Shown: positions 8,752 through 15,529 of the stretch, one piece after another | Position numbering within the stretch: position 1 is the stretch's first letter | How the letters are laid out: each line of letters opens with the position of its first letter | IMG/VR virus record: IMGVR_UViG_3300031227_000028 | Coordinates: 1-64,000 of that record | DNA length: 64,000 bases | DNA from: a virus | Direction: 5' to 3' (one strand) | Notes under the pieces: model-generated | Told to the model about the DNA's origin: nothing | Seen by the model: the letters and a program-made list of their open reading frames with translations, nothing else | Databases searched by the model: none | Position numbers and translations under genes: made by a program

Positions 8752-9099
8752 TTACATACCTTTACTAATTTTATGTATATTTTCTTTAGTTAAAGGTAAA
8801 ACTTCCTCATAAAATATTTTACGTTTAATTATTTCTTGGGTTTTCTTTGTTCCTTTGATTGCTGATTCCATAGATTTAGATACATAATCAATATATAATT
8901 TTAATCCAGCATCTTTATTAATCGCAGAAACTTCCATCAATCTTTGATATTCTTTTTCTAATTCATTGTATTTTATAGATGCTTCTATAGCAATCATACC
9001 TGTTAATTCTTTAATTCCATAACTTTCCCTTTCTTCATTAGTCATTTTTTCAGCTAATGTTAATTCAACATCTAATAATATTTTATTTTTATCTATCAT
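8752..9099 (-). CDS. Hypothetical coiled-coil protein
   Basis: A 115-residue, almost wholly helical, charged protein (KYNELEKEYQRLMEV, KGTKKTQEIIKRK). The frame is open upstream, but the ATG at 9099 follows the stop of the preceding gene by one base and has a purine run (AAGGTAATAAA) before it. The function is unknown. Confidence 0.5.
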   Translation of the reverse strand: MIDKNKILLDVELTLAEKMTNEERESYGIKELTGMIAIEASIKYNELEKEYQRLMEVSAINKDAGLKLYIDYVSKSMESAIKGTKKTQEIIKRKIFYEEVLPLTKENIHKISKGM

Positions 9100-9100
9100 T

Positions 9101-9316
9101 TTATTTATTACCTTCTTTAATTTCTTCATTTCCGTAAGTAAATTTAACTTTTCCATCTAATTTTACTATTCCAGTATTTAACATATAATCAAGTTTCATT
9201 CCTTCTAATAGAGTAATTATTGAATGATTATATAATCCACTTTCTTTTATTAATTTTGAAAATCCAACTGCTGTTTTCTTTAATCTATTTTTATATTCTT
9301 CTGAATCAATTTCCAT
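9101..9316 (-). CDS. Hypothetical protein
   Basis: A 71-residue hydrophilic protein without a recognisable motif. It overlaps the upstream zinc-ribbon gene by 11 bases, so the two are probably translated together. Confidence 0.5.
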   Translation of the reverse strand: MEIDSEEYKNRLKKTAVGFSKLIKESGLYNHSIITLLEGMKLDYMLNTGIVKLDGKVKFTYGNEEIKEGNK

Positions 9317-9707
9317 TTTTAATCATCTCTTTTAATTTTAAATACCATTTATCGTTTTTAATACAAGAGTATTCATCAAATTTATCAAATATCTTTTTAG
9401 CAATTTGTTGCTCTTTAAATTCATACATATTAATAATAGAATCAATTTCTTCATCATTTAATTTTTCAAATATATTTACACCTATAAGTAATTCTCTTTT
9501 AAAATTTATCCGTTTTGAATATAATTCAACATCTTTTGTTGCTTCTTTTTCATAACGTTCCATTTCTTCATAGATTGTTTCTACTTTTTCTTTTAGTTCT
9601 TTAGGTAATGTTTTTATAGCACAATCGTTACACATTTCATTATCTCCTTCCCCAGGAAAGCAAACCATTATATCTACTTCTTTTCCACATTTTGGGCATT
9701 TAATCAT
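9306..9707 (-). CDS. Zinc-ribbon protein with helical tail
   Basis: A 133-residue protein. The N-terminus has CPKCGKE and CNDC, forming one zinc ribbon across residues 4-29. The remainder is a charged helical domain (EEMERYEKEATKDVELY). It could bind nucleic acid or protein. The function is unknown. Confidence 0.55.
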   Translation of the reverse strand: MIKCPKCGKEVDIMVCFPGEGDNEMCNDCAIKTLPKELKEKVETIYEEMERYEKEATKDVELYSKRINFKRELLIGVNIFEKLNDEEIDSIINMYEFKEQQIAKKIFDKFDEYSCIKNDKWYLKLKEMIKNGN

Positions 9708-9708
9708 T

Positions 9709-9885
9709 TTAATTCACATATTTATTAACTTTTAATTCTATTATTTTTTTCTCCCAAGATTCATCTTCTCTGGATTCTTTATCATCAATTCGTCTTTGTT
9801 CAATTGCTTTCTTTACGCATTTTAAACAAAAAACTTTATGATTAGTCATTTGTATACATTCTGGACAATATTTTAATTCTTTCAT
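9709..9885 (-). CDS. 58-residue zinc-ribbon protein
   Basis: A short gene with ATG at 9885. The knuckles CPEC and CLKC are 12 residues apart and are followed by a charged helix (KKAIEQRRIDDKESREDE). It is packed between neighbours with almost no spacing. The function is unknown. Confidence 0.55.
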   Translation of the reverse strand: MKELKYCPECIQMTNHKVFCLKCVKKAIEQRRIDDKESREDESWEKKIIELKVNKYVN

Positions 9886-9887
9886 AA

Positions 9888-10049
9888 TTAATTATCTAGA
9901 GTTATTATTGCTATCATATACTCTACTCCACAACTTACAGTGCAATCACAATTTGTAGAACTAATTTTCCAACCTTTTTCTAGATATATATTTACATTAA
10001 TATCAAACTGTTCTTTGTTTGAACCAGTAATTGTTTTTAATTTAGTCAT
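9888..10049 (-). CDS. 53-residue DUF1737-like protein
   Basis: ATG at 10049, product MTKLKTITGSNKEQFDINV and so on. The pattern 'x-F-x-x-x-V-N-x-x-x-x-x-G-W' resembles the DUF1737 family of small phage and bacterial proteins. Two cysteines (CDCTVSC) follow. The stop of the upstream gene overlaps its start. The role is unknown. Confidence 0.5.
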   Translation of the reverse strand: MTKLKTITGSNKEQFDINVNIYLEKGWKISSTNCDCTVSCGVEYMIAIITLDN

Positions 10050-10158
10050 TTTGAACCTCAAATTTTATACTATGAATTAACGATTTATCAATATTTAATG
10101 CTTCTAAATATGAACCAGCTTCTCCAATATCACCATCAACTTCTATTATTATTTTCAT
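10042..10158 (-). CDS. 38-residue hypothetical protein
   Basis: MKIIIEVDGDIGEAGSYLEA and following. It is short and acidic, with ATG at 10158 and stop at 10042 overlapping the next gene by eight bases. Typical packed phage mini-gene; function unknown. Confidence 0.45.
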   Translation of the reverse strand: MKIIIEVDGDIGEAGSYLEALNIDKSLIHSIKFEVQND

Positions 10159-10161
10159 CGT

Positions 10162-10320
10162 TCATTCGCCTTTTAATTTTTTTATTTCTTTGATATTATA
10201 TTTATGAATTATATTTTTAACTTTATTTATTATTATGTCATTAACTTTATTTTGTTCTAAACAACATTTAACTTCAATTCTGAAATTATTTATAATTTTT
10301 TTATTGTTTAATTTAGTCAT
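10162..10320 (-). CDS. 52-residue basic hypothetical protein
   Basis: The product starts MTKLNNKKIINNF, is rich in Lys, Asn and Ile, and ends KKLKGE. It shares the MTKL start with the gene at 9888-10049. The function is unknown. Confidence 0.45.
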   Translation of the reverse strand: MTKLNNKKIINNFRIEVKCCLEQNKVNDIIINKVKNIIHKYNIKEIKKLKGE

Positions 10321-10433
10321 TTTGAAAGCTCCTCTAACAGTTTTTTATTCTTTTTTAAAAATTTTCTAAACCAAGACATTAATGGTAAACTTATTTCTTC
10401 TAAATTACCTTCCTTATTTTCATAATATACCAT
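10317..10433 (-). CDS. 38-residue hypothetical protein
   Basis: ATG at 10433; the product begins MVYYENKEGNLEEI and ends FLKKNKKLLEELSK. The stop overlaps the next ATG (ATGA). A good GAGG ribosome site for the next gene lies inside its 3' end. Function unknown. Confidence 0.45.
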   Translation of the reverse strand: MVYYENKEGNLEEISLPLMSWFRKFLKKNKKLLEELSK

Positions 10434-10435
10434 TA

Positions 10436-10657
10436 TTATCTATCTCTTATCATTCTATCTTCAAAACCGTTTAAATCCCATATCCATTGAACCCATTCAG
10501 GTTGATTATTAACAAACTCATTAATTTCATCATGTGTCATTTTCCTATATAATGGCGCTGAAATTCTGTTTGAAGATGTTTTAATTATACTTTTTAAATT
10601 ATTTTCTCTTTTTTTTAAAATAGATGAAAAAGATTTTGTTTTTATTAAATTTTTCAT
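10436..10657 (-). CDS. Hypothetical protein
   Basis: A 73-residue protein with a basic N-terminal half (KTKSFSSILKKRENN) and a tryptophan-rich C-terminal part (NNQPEWVQWIWDLNGFEDR). It is not recognised. Confidence 0.5.
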   Translation of the reverse strand: MKNLIKTKSFSSILKKRENNLKSIIKTSSNRISAPLYRKMTHDEINEFVNNQPEWVQWIWDLNGFEDRMIRDR

Positions 10658-10658
10658 C

Positions 10659-10883
10659 TTATTTACCTTTATAATGTTCTTTACAATTCCAGACCTTATT
10701 TCTTAAATCAGCATGTTCTCCACCTTCAGCTGTGAAATTTCCATTATAACCTAAAAAACCTTTTATATATTTACAACAATTTTTATTATCGCAATATAAT
10801 CGTATACTTACAACAGTATTCACATACTCTTGCTCAGGCCATTTATATGAATTTCTTTCTTTTAATGTACTTTCGTATTCCAT
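10659..10883 (-). CDS. Hypothetical cysteine-containing protein
   Basis: A 74-residue protein with YCDNKNCCKYIKG and a later VWNCKEHYKGK. The Cys and His residues suggest a small zinc-binding fold. It is the last gene before the noncoding RNA-like region at 10.9-11.8 kb. Confidence 0.5.
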   Translation of the reverse strand: MEYESTLKERNSYKWPEQEYVNTVVSIRLYCDNKNCCKYIKGFLGYNGNFTAEGGEHADLRNKVWNCKEHYKGK

Positions 10884-10997
10884 TTTTATTTCTTTATTTT
10901 ATACGCACACATTATCCTCTTCCTTTCGGATTGTAGGCGTTGCACGATTTTAGATAATATTAAACATATCTTGACGCCTCGTTAAATTAATAATAGC
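10884..10997 (-). other. Noncoding stretch with hairpin downstream of the intron-containing tRNA
   Basis: No gene is seen here. AGGCGT (10935-10940) can pair with ACGCCT (10974-10979), and a GGAAGAGGATAA patch follows in the minus direction. The base composition is richer in G and C than the surroundings. It may be the 3' part of a structured transcript that includes the tRNA. Confidence 0.35.
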
Positions 10998-11133
10998 AGC
11001 ACCTAACCGGATTCAAACCGATGTCTCTTTTAAAACAACTTTATTTCATTATTCTAGTTTCACAAAATAAAGCAACATACTAGTAATATTATTTACGTTT
11101 ACAAAGCGCTTTATCGGGCTAAGCTATAGGTGC
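10998..11133 (-). tRNA. Intron-containing tRNA candidate, anticodon unresolved
   Basis: On the minus strand GCACCTA pairs perfectly with TAGGTGC. The D-arm is GCTT/AAGC and the TΨC arm is ATCGG-TTTGAAT-CCGGT. The locus is 135 nt plus discriminator, about 60 nt too long, so an archaeal-type intron in the anticodon region is likely. GCTTT can pair with AAAGT downstream, leaving GTTTT-AAAA-GAGAC as a long variable arm, which would make a Leu or Ser type. The anticodon cannot be fixed by eye. Confidence 0.6.
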
Positions 11134-11344
11134 ATAAATGCAACTTATTTCTCCATACAAGTTGCCAACACTTTCTTTAGCATAAAATAGTTTTTAATAG
11201 CAGTCTTGATTTCCTTCCACCATCACATGTAAAGTACTAGCTTTAAACCATAAGGAAACTAGCTCTTCCTCTCCCGTTACTGATGATTAGTCAGCACTAA
11301 GAGCGGCGATTACTTAACCTCTCAATAAATTGAGTATAAATTGT
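11134..11344 (-). ncRNA. Candidate structured noncoding RNA, part 2
   Basis: No plausible gene is present in these 211 bases, yet G+C is clearly higher than in the rest of the window, with patches such as CGCCGCTCTTAGTGCTGAC and ACGGGAGAGGAAGAGC. Several complementary short stretches are visible (for example CTGA/TCAG). The position directly before the intron-bearing tRNA recalls large phage RNAs (GOLLD, ROOL) found beside tRNA genes. I cannot match a known consensus. Confidence 0.4.
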
Positions 11345-11458
11345 TTACATTCCTGCAAACTTTGATAGGACTAATCCCATTAACAATCCGATAGACCAAG
11401 CAATTACTATAACTGCTGCAACCATTGGATGTCCAAAAAATTCTTGTTTTTGTTCCAT
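11345..11458 (-). CDS. 37-residue single-pass membrane protein
   Basis: ATG at 11458 and stop at 11345. The product begins MEQKQEFFGHPM, continues with one hydrophobic helix (VAAVIVIAWSIGLLMGLVL) and ends SKFAGM. Codon use is AT-rich and gene-like, unlike the flanking GC-richer noncoding DNA. It is either a tiny membrane protein nested in an RNA locus or a separate gene. The function is unknown. Confidence 0.5.
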   Translation of the reverse strand: MEQKQEFFGHPMVAAVIVIAWSIGLLMGLVLSKFAGM

Positions 11459-11846
11459 TTTGAATGTATGATAGTCTACCAACCAGATTTTTCTTTTTAT
11501 ATGTTTCTTGTATTCCGCTTTTCTGCGCCATCAACAAGCTACCCGTACATATTTGAGGTCCAAGTAATTCTCCCGCTGTCTCCTTCGGACGATGCCTTCT
11601 TTTTAACGCGGAAAGGTATGAGTATAAAAACCTGGCGCTATGAAATGAATTAAAAAACATAGGGCCAGGAAAAAGAGGTGATAATAAAACTCTTATATGT
11701 AATTTCGGTTGGTTGGGGTAAATTACATATAAGAGCGATTGATTGAAGTGAACATAAATATATATTTTTAAATATATATTCTTTATTTATTATAATTATA
11801 ATTATTTTACTTATTTATATAGTTTTAGATGTTCTATCATATAATA
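11459..11846 (-). ncRNA. Candidate structured noncoding RNA, part 1, with promoter
   Basis: In 388 bases no convincing gene is found. On the minus strand a TATA element (ACTATATAAATAAG, about 11806-11825) and an AT-repeat leader are followed by a strong hairpin (11690-11735) and then about 230 bases of relatively GC-rich sequence with patches such as GTCCGAAGGAGACAGCGGG and GATGGCGCAGAAAAGCGG. An open frame over part of it has codon use unlike any neighbour and is rejected. It may be one transcript with the segments and tRNA downstream. Confidence 0.4.
11690..11735 (-). other. 16-bp perfect inverted repeat (hairpin)
   Basis: CTCTTATATGTAATTT at 11690-11705 is perfectly complementary to 11720-11735, with a 14-base loop (GT/AC-rich). 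It lies near the predicted 5' end of the noncoding transcript. It could be a 5' stabilising hairpin, a protein-binding site or a terminator for either direction. Confidence 0.65.
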
Positions 11847-12152
11847 CTAATTATATTTAAATTCTTTTATAAACGAATCAATATTTTCTTTAACTTCATT
11901 TAATTGTTTATTAATTGAAATCATTTCTTTACAAGCAATACAAATACCTGATTTATTTTTATCACAAATTGGTGCTCCGCACTTAGAACATTTTTTATTT
12001 AAGTTATTAAATCTCTTAGTATATTTAACACTATTATTTTTATTTAATTTATCAAATAATTTTTTAAAATGTTTAATAAATGTAATATTTATATTAATAA
12101 TTCTAAATGAATTAACCATTTTTCTACTATAAAATTCGTTACATGTAGGCAT
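11847..12152 (-). CDS. Zinc-ribbon protein
   Basis: A 101-residue protein with KCSKCGAPICDKNKSGICIACK, a four-cysteine ribbon in residues about 53-75. The N-terminal half is basic and hydrophobic, and the C-terminal part is helical. The start at 12152 follows the upstream stop by one base. The function is unknown. Confidence 0.5.
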   Translation of the reverse strand: MPTCNEFYSRKMVNSFRIININITFIKHFKKLFDKLNKNNSVKYTKRFNNLNKKCSKCGAPICDKNKSGICIACKEMISINKQLNEVKENIDSFIKEFKYN

Positions 12153-12153
12153 T

Positions 12154-12432
12154 TTATTTTCTCCTCTCTATATTTTTATTACAACATATACTTTTAGCAG
12201 GTCCATTTAAATTTAATTCTCTATAAATTTCCTCACTACAATTTTCATATTCATAAACATTTTTATTAAAATTAAAAAATTTAACAATATCTTTTTGTTT
12301 TATTAAATTAGTAATAGCTTTTGATACTGTTGAACACCCATAATTAAAATGTTTTGGATATATTTCTTTTATTTCTTTTGGAGTTAATCTTCCATATCTT
12401 CTTATTATATATAATACTTCTCTAGCTCCCAT
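12154..12432 (-). CDS. Winged-helix DNA-binding protein
   Basis: A 92-residue protein. Residues 1-50 form a winged helix (AREVLYIIRRYGRLTPKEIK, then CSTVSKAITNLIKQ as recognition helix). It is a likely archaeal-type transcription regulator. The C-terminal tail has two cysteines. Confidence 0.6.
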   Translation of the reverse strand: MGAREVLYIIRRYGRLTPKEIKEIYPKHFNYGCSTVSKAITNLIKQKDIVKFFNFNKNVYEYENCSEEIYRELNLNGPAKSICCNKNIERRK

Positions 12433-12446
12433 TTTGATATATATAA

Positions 12447-12746
12447 TTATGGTTTATTTATATTATTATGTTTATTTTTTAATTCTAACCATAATATAAA
12501 CAAGCCATTTGTAATAAAATGTGCTAAATGTGGTAATTTACTTTCAGAATCTAACCATTCACCTTGCATATATGCACTCCAATGCCTAATTGCCGCTGAT
12601 TTATACCTATTTATTTCAACTAACTTCCAATTGCCCTCTTGATATAAATCTGCACCATAAGTAAAAACATCTACAACTAAATCTAAAGCGTTCCATGGCA
12701 TTAAATGCCATCTTCTCTTTCCTTTATCGTGTTTAATTCCTTTCAT
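12447..12746 (-). CDS. dATP/dGTP diphosphohydrolase-like (DUF5664) protein
   Basis: A 99-residue protein with the hallmark order of the DUF5664 family: GIKHDKGKRRWHLMPWNALD, then FTYGADLYQEGNW, RHWSAYMQGEW and LPHLAHFITN. The acidic and His residues are those of MazG-like all-alpha pyrophosphohydrolases. It probably hydrolyses a dNTP to dNMP, tuning the nucleotide pool during viral replication. The length is normal for the family. The exact substrate is not readable from sequence. Confidence 0.7.
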   Translation of the reverse strand: MKGIKHDKGKRRWHLMPWNALDLVVDVFTYGADLYQEGNWKLVEINRYKSAAIRHWSAYMQGEWLDSESKLPHLAHFITNGLFILWLELKNKHNNINKP

Positions 12747-12747
12747 C

Positions 12748-12987
12748 TTAATTTTTTTTATAATAATCGTCTTCTGGTTTCTTAAATGATTTATCTAAAT
12801 GTTCAAACGCTTCTAAACCTTTTTTATATAAATCGTTCCATTCTCCTCTTGTAAAATTCCACTGTTGAGCAACCATTGATAAATATATTTGGTCTGGTTT
12901 ATCTTCATATAAATGAAATAACATACAACTACGTGGACGAAATATCTTTTTAAGTCTTCCTCGTACTTTTTTATATTGTGGTATCAT
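12748..12987 (-). CDS. Hypothetical protein
   Basis: A 79-residue protein, basic at the N-terminus (KKVRGRLKKIFRPRS), with a Trp-containing helix (QQWNFTRGEWNDLYKKG). It directly precedes the pyrophosphohydrolase gene. Not recognised. Confidence 0.5.
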   Translation of the reverse strand: MIPQYKKVRGRLKKIFRPRSCMLFHLYEDKPDQIYLSMVAQQWNFTRGEWNDLYKKGLEAFEHLDKSFKKPEDDYYKKN

Positions 12988-12988
12988 T

Positions 12989-13153
12989 TCATCTCCTGCT
13001 TATTTTTCTTTTGTATCCACATTTAAGACAAACTAAATATTTTCTATCTTCTAAATTTGAACTACCAAATAATAAATTATTTACCCATTCTTCATCTTCA
13101 ACAATCACAAACTTATGATTACATAATATTCTTTTTATTAATTCAAAAACCAA
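12989..13153 (-). CDS. 54-residue zinc-binding protein (TTG start)
   Basis: The C-terminal half has CNHK and CLKCGYKRK, a plausible zinc knuckle. No ATG fits: upstream ATGs overlap the preceding gene by up to 100 bases, while a TTG at 13153 has GAGGG about six bases before it and overlaps the preceding gene by only 11 bases. The function is unknown. Confidence 0.45.
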   Translation of the reverse strand: MVFELIKRILCNHKFVIVEDEEWVNNLLFGSSNLEDRKYLVCLKCGYKRKISRR

Positions 13154-13364
13154 TTTTTTCCCTCTTAATTTTTTTATATGATAATAAACCATCAGATGTT
13201 TTATATGGTTGTACAATATAATTTTCTTTATCAATTTGATATTCATAATGTAATTCTTCTAATTGTAAAATAACATTATGATACATTTTTATACCTTCTG
13301 TTATTTCTTCTATAAAATCTAATTCACTAATTTCTACACGTTCTTCTAAGTCTTCTTCAGTCAT
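13143..13364 (-). CDS. Hypothetical acidic protein
   Basis: A 73-residue protein, acidic at the N-terminus (MTEEDLEERVEISELDF) and basic at the C-terminus (KKIKREKIGF). The ATG overlaps the stop of the upstream gene. Not recognised. Confidence 0.5.
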   Translation of the reverse strand: MTEEDLEERVEISELDFIEEITEGIKMYHNVILQLEELHYEYQIDKENYIVQPYKTSDGLLSYKKIKREKIGF

Positions 13365-13513
13365 TTTATTACTTCCATATCATCTAAATTAACTTCTATT
13401 TGTTTAAAATCTTGATTAGTAATTAATAAATTATCCTGATAACGTTGTATTATTAAAATAATATCTCCTATTTTAATATTTACTGATTCCATATTATCTA
13501 ATTCTAATTTCAT
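13361..13513 (-). CDS. 50-residue hypothetical protein
   Basis: ATG at 13513; product MKLELDNMESVNIKIGDIIL and following, likely an all-beta mini domain. It overlaps both neighbours by four bases (ATGA type). Function unknown. Confidence 0.5.
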   Translation of the reverse strand: MKLELDNMESVNIKIGDIILIIQRYQDNLLITNQDFKQIEVNLDDMEVIK

Positions 13514-13833
13514 AGTATTATCTTCTCATAAACTACTGGGTCACTATAAGCATAAAACGTATCAATTCTATTGTATTTATATTGCAGATAATTATCTCCT
13601 CTCCATAGTTGATTCTCTGCTTTCTTTCTAGCGTGATTTGTATCATTTGACTTATATTCAAAAATAAGTAATCTATTACCTAGCTCAACCATTATGTCTG
13701 GTTCAACATAAATATCTGGTCCATGATAATATGATGTTTCTGTTCTTATATTCTTGTAAGGAGTTGTAGAGTTCGTTAGTCTTTCAACTATTGAACAAAT
13801 TCCTTTTTCGTGTGTACCTATTTTTTTTTTCAT
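13510..13833 (-). CDS. PD-(D/E)XK-type nuclease candidate
   Basis: A 107-residue protein with the nuclease signature: a leading Glu in SIVERL, EPDIMVELGNRLLIFEYKS (D, then E-x-K) and a QLWRG helix. This matches small Holliday-junction resolvase (Hjc)-like or restriction-like folds. It could process DNA ends or junctions. It lies among small early genes rather than in the replication block. The activity is predicted from the motif only. Confidence 0.55.
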   Translation of the reverse strand: MKKKIGTHEKGICSIVERLTNSTTPYKNIRTETSYYHGPDIYVEPDIMVELGNRLLIFEYKSNDTNHARKKAENQLWRGDNYLQYKYNRIDTFYAYSDPVVYEKIIL

Positions 13834-13997
13834 TTAAACGTTCCAGCAAAAAACATTAATAACAACATGATAATTGAAGAAATTAAACTAGTAAAAAAAC
13901 TATGTTTTTTTTCTTTTTTAATTTGGCCATCTAAAACTATCATCATGCCTAATGATATTAAATGTATTGCTATTATTATATAACCTGCCCAATTCAT
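13830..13997 (-). CDS. 55-residue two-pass membrane protein
   Basis: ATG at 13997. Two hydrophobic helices (WAGYIIIAIHLISLGMMIV and LISSIIMLLLMFFAG) flank a basic loop (KKEKKHS). The stop overlaps the next ATG. It could be a holin-like or regulatory membrane protein. Confidence 0.5.
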   Translation of the reverse strand: MNWAGYIIIAIHLISLGMMIVLDGQIKKEKKHSFFTSLISSIIMLLLMFFAGTFK

Positions 13998-13998
13998 T

Positions 13999-14268
13999 TT
14001 AATCTATCTCTAATTTATCATTACTAATATATGGTTCATGATCTTTATATTCATACATTTTATACAAAGCTTCATCTATTGATATAGACTGTTTATTTTG
14101 AAATGTTTTTTCCATATAATCTTTCTTTAATAAACCATAATTATCATTGCCTTGTTTGTAATATAAATCTCCTTTTACATCAGCAAAAAAATTTTTTTCA
14201 TATCCATATTGTGTGAATTTATCTACTATTAAAGTTTTATCTCCTACTATTATTTCTAGTTTCTTCAT
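13999..14268 (-). CDS. Hypothetical protein
   Basis: An 89-residue protein (MKKLEIIVGDKTLIVDKF). The ATG at 14268 is chosen because GGAG lies eight bases upstream; an in-frame ATG two codons earlier is too close to it. Not recognised. Confidence 0.5.
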   Translation of the reverse strand: MKKLEIIVGDKTLIVDKFTQYGYEKNFFADVKGDLYYKQGNDNYGLLKKDYMEKTFQNKQSISIDEALYKMYEYKDHEPYISNDKLEID

Positions 14269-14280
14269 ATTCATATCTCC

Positions 14281-14751
14281 TTAAAATTCATATTTTAATC
14301 CTATTTCTGTTATACTTTTAGCATTAGCTATTCCTGTAAATTGTTCACTAGTAAAAATTCTATCTTCTATAAAAGCTCCTTGAAAATATTGTTCTTCAGC
14401 TTTAACTGGATGAGTACAATTATGAAAAGCATATAAAGTAAAATTAGATAATTTTAATTCAGCAAATATATCATATCCTTGACTAAATGGGTCAAAATAT
14501 ATGTTATTTTTTGGTAATTCCATATATGTTCTAGCAGCTCCTCCAATCTCTAAAGAAACATTATTATATAATTTTTGTTCTAAACTAAAACCAACTTCTA
14601 ATTTTGATATATTTTCTTTATAATCAAATATTTGGCCATATGATGGAACAAATGCAAAATCAGCATGACCGTGTGGTACTGGTTTAGGTAATGTACTACA
14701 TGAACTAATTAAAGCTACTAATCCAATAACTAATGGTTTTATTATTTTCAT
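14281..14751 (-). CDS. Predicted lipoprotein with beta-barrel-like body
   Basis: A 156-residue protein. The N-terminus MKIIKPLVIGLVALISSCST is a lipoprotein signal with a lipobox cysteine at about residue 18. The body alternates polar and nonpolar residues (KLEVGFSLEQKLYNNVSLEI, AELKLSNFTLYAFHN) as in small beta-barrels. It is probably exported and lipid-anchored on the infected cell surface, possibly blocking superinfection. A barrel-like lipoprotein is unexpected in an archaeal virus, because most archaea lack an outer membrane. Confidence 0.6.
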   Translation of the reverse strand: MKIIKPLVIGLVALISSCSTLPKPVPHGHADFAFVPSYGQIFDYKENISKLEVGFSLEQKLYNNVSLEIGGAARTYMELPKNNIYFDPFSQGYDIFAELKLSNFTLYAFHNCTHPVKAEEQYFQGAFIEDRIFTSEQFTGIANAKSITEIGLKYEF

Positions 14752-14752
14752 T

Positions 14753-15070
14753 TTATTCCTTCCAATTTTCTATAATATTAATTACTTTTAAAAGTTTATC
14801 ATCAGAAAGACATTGAAAATTAAATTCGCTAATTTTTCTTAAATTATTTCTTCTTCTAAGATATTGTTTATCTTCAATTGTGGTAGGACTTATAGATGAA
14901 GATGCCCAAGAACCTTCTCCTAAAATTAGACCAGTTCTTCTATTCCATCTAATATTACCTAAAGTAACTATTAATGTTTGAGTAGTTCTAATAATTATAG
15001 TAATAGATTGTATATTACCATATCTTCTTACTGTTACCTGTTGTCCGATTTGTAATTCTTTTAGTTCCAT
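14753..15070 (-). CDS. Hypothetical beta-rich phage protein
   Basis: A 105-residue protein starting MELKELQIGQQVTVRRYGNI, an all-beta SH3-like pattern. The ATG at 15070 lies one base after the upstream stop, while a longer start would overlap. A C-terminal helix ends NIIENWKE. Not recognised further. Confidence 0.5.
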   Translation of the reverse strand: MELKELQIGQQVTVRRYGNIQSITIIIRTTQTLIVTLGNIRWNRRTGLILGEGSWASSSISPTTIEDKQYLRRRNNLRKISEFNFQCLSDDKLLKVINIIENWKE

Positions 15071-15071
15071 T

Positions 15072-15308
15072 TTAGTTACATAATATATCTTCATCTATAC
15101 ATATATCACAAATTTCACATTGTAATTTATTATTTTTATCAGTTGATATTTTCCTAACAAAGTTAAACCCAATATTAGTACCACATAAGCATTTATATTT
15201 AGTAGGGAATTCATGTTCACATTCATCACAAACATATTTTGGTAATCTTTCACCATCAAATGTTTCTAAAACAAAGTTTTTACTTCCGCAATATGGACAA
15301 TTTTTCAT
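15072..15308 (-). CDS. Double zinc-ribbon protein
   Basis: A 78-residue protein with CPYCG/CDECEHEF as one ribbon and CLCG/CEIC as a second. Probably a nucleic-acid or protein adaptor. Function unknown. Confidence 0.55.
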   Translation of the reverse strand: MKNCPYCGSKNFVLETFDGERLPKYVCDECEHEFPTKYKCLCGTNIGFNFVRKISTDKNNKLQCEICDICIDEDILCN

Positions 15309-15309
15309 T

Positions 15310-15444
15310 TTATACCACCAATCCTAAAGCTTTCATTGCTTTAAAATGTGTCAAACCTTTAGCTCTAACACCTTGATATTGAACAAGTTGGTGAAAAGTA
15401 AGTTTATTTCTTTGATTTTGTTGTTTAATTGCAATTTTATTCAT
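15310..15444 (-). CDS. 44-residue basic protein behind a cassette promoter
   Basis: MNKIAIKQQNQRNKL and following, ending AMKALGLVV. The second ATG (15444) is preferred, since GGAG lies nine bases upstream; the first ATG touches it. It is preceded by a full copy of the repeated promoter-leader cassette. Its C-terminus resembles those of other cassette genes (QGLVL, QGLEL). Confidence 0.5.
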   Translation of the reverse strand: MNKIAIKQQNQRNKLTFHQLVQYQGVRAKGLTHFKAMKALGLVV

Positions 15445-15453
15445 TTTTTCCAT

Positions 15454-15522
15454 CTCCAATCAATTATTATTAATCACTAATTATAATTATAATAAACCAG
15501 TACTAATATATAAATGTATTGT
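15454..15522 (-). promoter_or_regulatory. Repeated promoter-leader cassette, copy 1
   Basis: On the minus strand: AATACATTTATATATTAGTA (TATA element), CTGGTTTATTATAATTATAA, AGTGATTAATAA and GATTGGAGATG. The same order recurs before several small genes. The TATA element and GGAGAT ribosome site make it a complete archaeal-type expression unit. Confidence 0.75.
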
Positions 15523-15529
15523 TTTTCAT

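Noticed and set aside
11270-11310. CTGATGA followed by a purine-rich part as a hammerhead ribozyme on the plus strand
   Set aside because: CTGA pairs with the nearby TCAG into a plain hairpin, and the GAAA core and third stem are missing.
11322-11660. 112-codon minus-strand frame over the noncoding region
   Set aside because: Its codon and amino-acid use (many Arg, Pro, Gly) is unlike all neighbours, it has no ribosome site, and it overlaps the better-supported 37-residue membrane ORF in another frame.
11459-11700. RNase P RNA or SRP RNA in the GC-richer noncoding region
   Set aside because: The conserved core sequences of these RNAs could not be located by eye, so only a generic structured-RNA call is made.
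13143-13246. Longer ATG-started version of the 12989-13153 gene
   Set aside because: It would overlap the upstream gene by about 100 bases, whereas a TTG with a well-spaced GAGGG gives an 11-base overlap.
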